Assembly: GCF_016461785.1 (NCBI RefSeq)
Contig: NZ_JAEMUH010000001.1
Span: 275,476-339,475 of the forward strand
Direction: 5' to 3'
DNA length: 64,000 nucleotides
DNA from: Marinomonas ostreistagni
GTDB lineage: Bacteria; Pseudomonadota; Gammaproteobacteria; Pseudomonadales; Marinomonadaceae
Part shown: positions 58,983 through 64,000 of the stretch, piece after piece
Layout of the letters: each line of letters begins with the position of its first letter
Numbering within the stretch: position 1 is the first letter of the stretch
Translations under genes and position numbers: made by a program
Notes under the pieces: model-generated
What the model saw: only the letters and a program-made list of their open reading frames with translations
The model's database searches: none
What the model was told of the DNA's origin: nothing

Positions 58983-59414
58983 ATGACTCTAGATCGCTAT
59001 GACGAAAAGGTGCTGGCATTGCTGGTGCAAGATGCTCGTTTGTCTGTATCGGATATTAGCCGCCAGGTGAACCTTTCTCGCTCCGCTGTTTCTGAGCGTA
59101 TAAAGCGATTAGAGGAAGGTGGCATGATTACTGGCTACCACGCTCATGTGTCAAAAATGGACCAAGATCTTATTTCTGCTTACTTAGCCTTGACGTTTAG
59201 GCCTTTATCTTGCGAACAAGTACAGCCATACATAGATAAAATTCCCGAAGTTAAGCTAGCGCATTCTATTAGCGGCGATATTGATCTGATGATTCTTGTT
59301 CAGGTGCCATCTATGAAACGTTTACATGAGATACGATTGGAAATGGACAGTTGGCCAAATATCGATAAAGTGATGACTCATATGTGTTTAGCCACACGAC
59401 TGGATCGTTTGTAG
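58983..59414 (+). CDS. Lrp/AsnC-family transcriptional regulator, second copy
   Basis: A 143-residue regulator with the winged-helix domain (LDRYDEKVLALLVQDARLSV, then LSRSAVSERIKRLEEGGMIT, about 1-60) and the RAM domain (SISGDIDLMILVQVPSM near 96-112). It is divergent from the YjeH-like exporter gene, the standard arrangement for a local amino-acid-responsive activator. It is clearly different from the other Lrp-type protein at 54.8 kb. A ClC gene follows at 50 bases in the same direction. Confidence 0.9.
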   Translation: MTLDRYDEKVLALLVQDARLSVSDISRQVNLSRSAVSERIKRLEEGGMITGYHAHVSKMDQDLISAYLALTFRPLSCEQVQPYIDKIPEVKLAHSISGDIDLMILVQVPSMKRLHEIRLEMDSWPNIDKVMTHMCLATRLDRL

Positions 59415-59464
59415 TACACTAGTAGTGATTTGCTTAATTGGTTCGTGTCTACTTGATTTAGCAT

Positions 59465-61243
59465 TTGCGTAAACACAATCATCTATATGTCAGGGAGAGT
59501 GCTGTTCTGAAAGGCTTAGATTTCATCGCACGTTGGCGTAATCGAGATATCGCAACGGACGATTTACTGTTGTTATCTATGCTGGCTATTGGATGCGGAG
59601 TCTTAAGTAGCCTAACAATGACGGGCATGATTGAGCTTCTGTATTGGTTGTCATCTGCTGTGTTGCCATCCCATAGTGAAAACTATGAAGAGTTATCGCC
59701 AAATTTTCGTTTTATCCTTCCAGTTGCAGCATGTCTTGTTTTGACGGTGTTTTGGTATTTGGTACCAGAGAGAGGTTTGAAAGTTGGGATTCCTTACGTC
59801 GTGGAGCGATTAAATTATCATCAAGGAAACTTGCGTTGGTTGAACGCATTTGTGCAATTCTTTGGTGCATTTATTGGTCTCTTTGGCGGTCTTTCAATTG
59901 GCAAAGAGGGACCTGCTGTTCACATTGGCGCGACCTTTGGTAGCCGTCTTGCACAGCATTTTCGATTGTCTTACATCGGTGTGGATACCTTGGTTGCCTG
60001 TGGTGTGGCAGGTGCTATTGCGGCTGCTTTTCAGACCCCTCTAGCAGGTGTTTTGTTTGCTTATGAGGTGATCTTCCACGAATATCGGTTGCGTTTAGTA
60101 TTGCCTGTTTTATTGTCGGCTATCGTAGCAACGGCCATTAGCCAATGGTTATTGGGACGCATTGAAATCTTTGAGTTGCAGGCTGTTTTCATGCCCCTAT
60201 ACGATTTGGAGATGATGGCGGCTTATGCTGTGCTGTCGATCGGTGTTATTTTAGCTGCGGGCCTTTTTTATCAGGTTCAGCGTATTTTGTGGGGCGTTGC
60301 TTACATTCCTGTGTGGGGGAGGTTTTTAACCGTTGGTGTGTTAACTGGGGTGATAGGCCTATTCTACCCTCAGGTATTAGGCAGTGGTTATGACACGCTA
60401 GACCTTCTTCTCACTGGCGAAGTACTTGCGGTTTCTTTATTTGGCCTGATTGTGGCCAAAGTCTTGTTAACATCTATATCGATTGGTTTAGGCATCCCTG
60501 GTGGCATGATTGGGCCTACCTTTGTTATTGGTGGGCTGTTAGGGGCGCAAATTGCCTTTTGGTTTGATACGTCTATTCCGATGTCAGAAGAGCTGGGGTT
60601 ATTTGTATTACTAGGAATGGCTGCGATGATGGGGACGGTTTTTCAAGCACCGCTAACAGCTATCGTTGCAATGGTGGAGATGACTCATACCTCTGTCGCT
60701 ATTCCTCCTGCTATCTTCGTCATTGTCTTGTCCTGTATCACCGTTCGTTTAGTGTTTAAGCAGGATTCTATCTTTGTAGAGCGGATGCACTCATTAGGTA
60801 TGGTGTCTGAGTGGAGTCCAGTTCAAAGGGTATTGCGCCAGCATGATGTTAGAAGTGTGGCAGCTAAAGTCGACATCTTTCCTGAATTGCTGCATTTTGA
60901 GCGAGTCCGAGATTTAGCGTCGAGTATGGTAGACTATGTTGTTATTGATAGAGGTGGGTACTACTATGTTGTATCTGTTTCTTCATTAATAGAGGCGTTA
61001 AAGACGTTAGATGCGGGTCCGCAACCATGGTTGGTTAAAGATCAAGAACGTATTGCAATGTCTGTATTGGATGCCGCACCAAGTTATAAGGTTCACGTGC
61101 TGGATTCATCGCTTTCTCTAGCCGAGCTATTAAGTTGGCTACATCAAAATGAGCAGCATCAGGTTTTGGTCAGCTTCTCTCAGCAACAAGAGCTATGGTT
61201 GGTAACATCGCAACAGCTCGATCAAATGTTATTAAAGGGGTAA
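59465..61243 (+). CDS. ClC-family chloride channel/transporter
   Basis: A 592-residue ClC protein: about 18 membrane helices (35-430) plus a C-terminal cytoplasmic region (about 440-592) that may hold divergent CBS-like folds. Motif GKEGPAVHIG keeps the gating Glu148. The GSGIP motif reads KVGIP at 106-110, so the pore serine is Val107. In the PLAGVLFAYEVIF stretch the first glutamate is kept (Glu201), but the internal proton glutamate of H+-coupled antiporters (E. coli Glu203) is Val202, as in channel-type ClCs. GLGIPGGMIGPTF is the other pore motif. The start is uncertain; TTG 59465 is the most upstream open codon and has no clear ribosome-binding site. Confidence 0.88.
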   Translation: MRKHNHLYVRESAVLKGLDFIARWRNRDIATDDLLLLSMLAIGCGVLSSLTMTGMIELLYWLSSAVLPSHSENYEELSPNFRFILPVAACLVLTVFWYLVPERGLKVGIPYVVERLNYHQGNLRWLNAFVQFFGAFIGLFGGLSIGKEGPAVHIGATFGSRLAQHFRLSYIGVDTLVACGVAGAIAAAFQTPLAGVLFAYEVIFHEYRLRLVLPVLLSAIVATAISQWLLGRIEIFELQAVFMPLYDLEMMAAYAVLSIGVILAAGLFYQVQRILWGVAYIPVWGRFLTVGVLTGVIGLFYPQVLGSGYDTLDLLLTGEVLAVSLFGLIVAKVLLTSISIGLGIPGGMIGPTFVIGGLLGAQIAFWFDTSIPMSEELGLFVLLGMAAMMGTVFQAPLTAIVAMVEMTHTSVAIPPAIFVIVLSCITVRLVFKQDSIFVERMHSLGMVSEWSPVQRVLRQHDVRSVAAKVDIFPELLHFERVRDLASSMVDYVVIDRGGYYYVVSVSSLIEALKTLDAGPQPWLVKDQERIAMSVLDAAPSYKVHVLDSSLSLAELLSWLHQNEQHQVLVSFSQQQELWLVTSQQLDQMLLKG

Positions 61244-61245
61244 TC

Positions 61246-61668
61246 ATGCTTTGGGTTAAAGCATTTCATATTATTGCAGTGGTATGTTGGTTTGCTGCAC
61301 TGTTTTATTTGCCGCGATTATTTGTCTACCATGCTGACGCAAAAGATAGGGAAAGTATTGAGCGCTTTAAAATCATGGAACGTAAGCTATATCGTGGCAT
61401 TATGACGCCATCGGCTATCGCGACTGTTGTTTTAGGGTTTTGGGTGGTTTCTTATAACACTGAGTACTATTTTAGTTCAGGCTGGTTCCATGCCAAAATG
61501 CTGCTCGTTGCTTTGTTGCTAGGCTACCACCACGCATGTGGTCGCTTGTTAAGAAAATTTGCTAATGACCAAAATACACGCAGTCACAAGTTTTATCGTT
61601 GGTTTAATGAGTTTCCCGTTCTAATTCTCATCGGCGTGTGTATTCTCGTCGTTGTAAGACCGTTTTAA
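61246..61668 (+). CDS. hemJ: Protoporphyrinogen IX oxidase HemJ
   Basis: A 140-residue inner-membrane protein with four spans, the HemJ (UPF0093) family, which oxidises protoporphyrinogen IX in organisms lacking HemG and HemY-type enzymes. The N-terminal LWVKAFHIIAVVCWFAALFY with the essential His8, the FYLPRLFVYHA stretch, and GWFHAKMLLVALLLGYHH with the conserved Lys are family hallmarks. ATG 61246 follows the ClC stop by two bases with AAAGGGG upstream, so the two genes are coupled. hemL follows by 24 bases. Confidence 0.92.
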   Translation: MLWVKAFHIIAVVCWFAALFYLPRLFVYHADAKDRESIERFKIMERKLYRGIMTPSAIATVVLGFWVVSYNTEYYFSSGWFHAKMLLVALLLGYHHACGRLLRKFANDQNTRSHKFYRWFNEFPVLILIGVCILVVVRPF

Positions 61669-61692
61669 TTTATCGAATTTATGGATCCAAAT

Positions 61693-62979
61693 ATGAGTCG
61701 TTCAGAAGAATTATATTCACGTGCCCAAAAACACATTCCTGGTGGTGTGAACTCACCGGTTCGAGCTTTTAACGGTGTAGGTGGATCGCCAGTTTTTTTC
61801 CAAAAAGGAGAAGGTGCTTATGTATATGATGAGGATGGAAAGCGCTACATCGACTATGTGGGTTCTTGGGGGCCAATGATCCTCGGTCATTCGCATCCTG
61901 ATGTCATGAATGCAGTGCGTAAGCAGTTAGACTTTGGCTTGAGCTTTGGTGCACCTACAGAAGTAGAAATCACTATGGCTGATAAGGTATGCGAGCTTGT
62001 ACCATCGATGGATATGGTACGAATGGTGAACTCAGGTACCGAAGCGACTATGAGTGCTATTCGTCTAGCTCGTGGGTACACTGGACGAGATAAAATTGTA
62101 AAGTTTGAGGGCTGTTACCATGGCCATTCTGACTCCTTATTAGTAAAAGCTGGCTCCGGTGCTTTGACACTTGGCGTACCTAACTCTCCTGGTGTGCCTG
62201 CAGATCTTGCGCAACATACGATTACTCTGCAGTTTAATGATATTGAAGAAGTGAAATCATGCTTCGCTGAAATGGGTGAACAGATCGCTTGTATTATTGT
62301 CGAGCCCGTAGCTGGAAATATGAACTGTATTCCACCTGTAGAGGGGTTCCTTGAAGCACTTCGTGAAGTGTGTGATCAGTCTGGAGCAGTGCTTATTTTT
62401 GATGAGGTTATGACGGGCTTTCGTGTTGCATTAGGTGGTGCTCAAGAACGATTCAATATCAAACCTGATCTAACAACTTTGGGTAAAGTGATTGGCGCAG
62501 GTATGCCTGTAGGTGCTTTTGGTGGTAAACGTGAAATCATGGAATACATTGCGCCGCTTGGCCCTGTTTATCAAGCGGGTACATTATCAGGTAATCCCGT
62601 TGCAATGGTGGCCGGTCTTGCTGTTTTGAATAAAATCAGTGAACCAGAGTTCCACAAAACATTAGAAGCAAAAACCGTTGCGTTGATGGAGGGGATTCAA
62701 GCTGCTGCAGACGAGCTTAATGTTCCTCTTGTTACGGTATGTGCCGGTGGTGGAATGTTTGGATTGTTTTTTACTGAGCAAGAGAAAGTGACCACATTTG
62801 CGGATGTGCAAAAATGTGATACTGAGAAGTTTAAGGTGTTTTTTCATCACCTTCTTGAAGAAGGTGTGTATTTAGCGCCCTCTGCATTTGAAGCTGGCTT
62901 TACATCTCAAGCGCACACAGCAGCAGACATTGAATATACGATAGCCGCTGCCAAACGTGCATTAGCTAAACTCGTATAG
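61693..62979 (+). CDS. hemL: Glutamate-1-semialdehyde 2,1-aminomutase
   Basis: A 428-residue PLP aminomutase converting glutamate-1-semialdehyde (made by HemA) to 5-aminolevulinate. The N-terminal [17 protein letters not shown], the [18 protein letters not shown] segment, [10 protein letters not shown] and the PLP-lysine motif [18 protein letters not shown] are present. ATG 61693 gives the normal [11 protein letters not shown] start; an ATG four codons earlier is possible. It lies between hemJ and pssA. Confidence 0.97.
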   Translation: MSRSEELYSRAQKHIPGGVNSPVRAFNGVGGSPVFFQKGEGAYVYDEDGKRYIDYVGSWGPMILGHSHPDVMNAVRKQLDFGLSFGAPTEVEITMADKVCELVPSMDMVRMVNSGTEATMSAIRLARGYTGRDKIVKFEGCYHGHSDSLLVKAGSGALTLGVPNSPGVPADLAQHTITLQFNDIEEVKSCFAEMGEQIACIIVEPVAGNMNCIPPVEGFLEALREVCDQSGAVLIFDEVMTGFRVALGGAQERFNIKPDLTTLGKVIGAGMPVGAFGGKREIMEYIAPLGPVYQAGTLSGNPVAMVAGLAVLNKISEPEFHKTLEAKTVALMEGIQAAADELNVPLVTVCAGGGMFGLFFTEQEKVTTFADVQKCDTEKFKVFFHHLLEEGVYLAPSAFEAGFTSQAHTAADIEYTIAAAKRALAKLV

Positions 62980-62995
62980 GTAAGGGTCTTTAATT

Positions 62996-63787
62996 ATGAA
63001 AGAAGACAATATGCCTGCAGAAGAAACTGAAACAGAACTGCGTTCGGAACAAGTTGAAGGTAGTGAAAACTCAGAAACGACTAAGAAACAGCCGCACCGA
63101 GGCGTTTACTTACTGCCAAACTTATTTACTACGGCCGCTTTATTTTCAGGTTTCTATTCAATTATTGCTGCTATGAACGGCAATTTCACTCAAGCGTCTG
63201 TGGCCATCTTTATTTCTATGGTTTTGGATGGTCTGGATGGACGAGTGGCTCGTTTGACTCGTACTCAAAGTGCCTTTGGTGCTGAGTATGATTCACTTGC
63301 TGATATGGTGTCATTTGGTATTGCGCCGGCACTCGTTGCATTTACTTGGGCATTAGCTCCGCTAGGTAAAGTAGGTTGGATTGCTGCATTTATTTATGCC
63401 GTTGGTGCAGCCCTAAGATTGGCGCGTTTTAACACTATGATTGGTAGTCAAGATAAACGTTACTTTACAGGGTTACCAAGCCCTTCGGCTGCGGGCATTG
63501 TTGCTGGTTTCATTTGGGCTTGTGAAAGTTCAGGTGTATCAGGTGATCAAGTGGCAAGCGTGATGGCTTTGTTAGTTCCTGTAACTGGATTGCTTATGGT
63601 GAGCAATGTTAAGTACCGAAGCTTTAAAGACCTCAATATCAAAGGGCGTGTTCCTTTTGTTGTTCTGCTTATTGCCGTATTGGTATTGGTTTTGATTGCT
63701 CTTGAGCCTGCACTTGTTCTTGCTGGCGTCTTCTGTGCCTATGGTTTATGGGGGCTGCTCGGGATTTTTATTAAACAACTACGCTAA
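62996..63787 (+). CDS. pssA: CDP-diacylglycerol-serine O-phosphatidyltransferase
   Basis: A 263-residue membrane enzyme making phosphatidylserine, the precursor of phosphatidylethanolamine. It has a polar N-terminus, then about seven spans. The CDP-alcohol phosphotransferase motif D-G-x2-A-R-x8-G-x3-D-x3-D is visible from LDGLDGRVARLT to DSLAD near 78-105. This is the type II membrane form seen in Pseudomonas and Bacillus, not the E. coli peripheral PssA. AAGGG lies nine bases upstream of the ATG. A strong terminator follows. Confidence 0.95.
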   Translation: MKEDNMPAEETETELRSEQVEGSENSETTKKQPHRGVYLLPNLFTTAALFSGFYSIIAAMNGNFTQASVAIFISMVLDGLDGRVARLTRTQSAFGAEYDSLADMVSFGIAPALVAFTWALAPLGKVGWIAAFIYAVGAALRLARFNTMIGSQDKRYFTGLPSPSAAGIVAGFIWACESSGVSGDQVASVMALLVPVTGLLMVSNVKYRSFKDLNIKGRVPFVVLLIAVLVLVLIALEPALVLAGVFCAYGLWGLLGIFIKQLR

Positions 63788-63806
63788 CGAAATTGATCAC
63801 GTATTT

Positions 63807-63841
63807 AAAGCCCGCTACTTATACAAGTAGCGGGCTTTTTG
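63807..63841 (+). terminator. pssA terminator
   Basis: Fourteen-base perfect stem (63807-63820 and 63825-63838) with loop ATAC, followed by Ts. Confidence 0.92.
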
Positions 63842-63966
63842 TTTTTAGAGTCATAGGTTTAGGGGCTGGTTACTTGCTTTATAGCTGCTTTGATTGTTTC
63901 TTGATCGATAAATGGCTGTTTTTGAGTGATAAACAATCAATTTTGTGTTTTTCTCGCAATAAACGG

Positions 63967-64000
63967 AACTTTTTTAAAATTAATTAAAAAAGAGCTTGCA
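63967..64000 (+). promoter_or_regulatory. Possible rrn promoter: UP-like AT-rich block and start of a -35 box
   Basis: The last 34 bases hold an A/T-only stretch (63970-63991, TTTTTTAAAATTAATTAAAA) followed by AGAGC and TTGCA at the window edge. An AT-rich UP element just before a TTGCA-type -35 box is typical of rRNA operon promoters. In P. aeruginosa an rrn operon lies next to pssA, which supports the reading, but the promoter is cut and the rRNA gene is not in the window. Confidence 0.4.

Noticed and set aside
63793..63987. 64-codon open frame after pssA
   Set aside because: It runs through the pssA terminator hairpin and AT-rich DNA, and has no ribosome-binding site.

Overview
The window is an ordinary chromosomal segment of a gammaproteobacterium. 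Gene content and order point to the Oceanospirillales/Pseudomonadales side, and a Marinomonas-like marine bacterium fits best; this is inferred from synteny and protein character, not from a search. The order ychF-pth-rplY-prs-ispE-lolB-TPR, with hemA-prfA-prmC running divergently, matches the layout known from Pseudomonas. lptM-lysA-dapF-yigA-yigB, pyrG-eno-ftsB-ispD-ispF-truD-surE-pcm-(DUF368)-nlpD-rpoS and a pssA block next to what looks like the start of an rRNA promoter are also classical gammaproteobacterial arrangements. I see no insertion sequence, prophage, CRISPR array, tRNA or complete rRNA gene. Coding density is high, and most transcription units end in clear hairpin-plus-T terminators, several of them shared by convergent genes.

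Layout. 1-5.8 kb (minus): translation and envelope genes (ychF partial, pth, rplY, prs, ispE, lolB, a TPR lipoprotein). 6.0-9.3 kb (plus): hemA-prfA-prmC. 9.3-13 kb: yaaA (minus), a 64-residue protein, a bile-acid-symporter-like transporter and an Aer-like chemoreceptor. 13-17.2 kb (minus): hemC-hemD-hemX-hemY, divergent from argH. 18.8-19.6 kb: an orphan protein with a TonB-like anchor. 19.8-23.9 kb (plus): lptM, lysA, dapF, yigA, yigB, then trxA. 23.9-29.3 kb: an M23/LysM peptidase, tyrS, tilS and fadL. 29.4-31.5 kb: a small accessory patch (P-loop kinase, DUF6482-like protein, orphan ferredoxin reductase). 31.7-41.6 kb (plus): pyrG, eno and the tightly coupled ftsB-to-rpoS run. 41.6-44.1 kb: a YtjB-like membrane protein with a degenerate cyclase-like domain, divergent from serB. 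44.2-47.4 kb (minus): moaA-moaB-moeA followed by a HepT-like protein that lacks its catalytic histidine. 47.5-51.3 kb: tesB, a diguanylate cyclase, queG and a small orphan. 51.3-53.9 kb: a 423-base leader and ilvIH. 54-59.4 kb: an acidic periplasmic protein and an amino-acid-export neighbourhood (two Lrp/AsnC regulators, EamA, LysE and YjeH-like exporters, luxS). 59.5-63.8 kb: a ClC protein with channel-like substitutions, hemJ, hemL and pssA, then AT-rich DNA ending in a probable rrn promoter element.

How the genes work together. Seven tetrapyrrole genes (hemA, hemC, hemD, hemX, hemY, hemJ, hemL) lie in three places. hemL and hemA supply 5-aminolevulinate, hemC and hemD make uroporphyrinogen III, and hemJ oxidises protoporphyrinogen IX. 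ispD, ispE and ispF belong to the MEP isoprenoid pathway. The DUF368 protein (PopT-like undecaprenyl-phosphate flippase), NlpD, FtsB, the M23 peptidase, LolB and LptM serve envelope growth. IlvIH, the exporters and LuxS suggest an amino-acid and methionine-cycle overflow theme controlled by local Lrp-type regulators.

No spectacular new system is evident. The best leads are the HepT-like protein in the molybdopterin operon, the ClC protein lacking the internal proton glutamate, the YtjB-cyclase fusion, the yjeH-luxS pairing, the orphan TonB-like protein, and the empty xerC slot between yigA and yigB.
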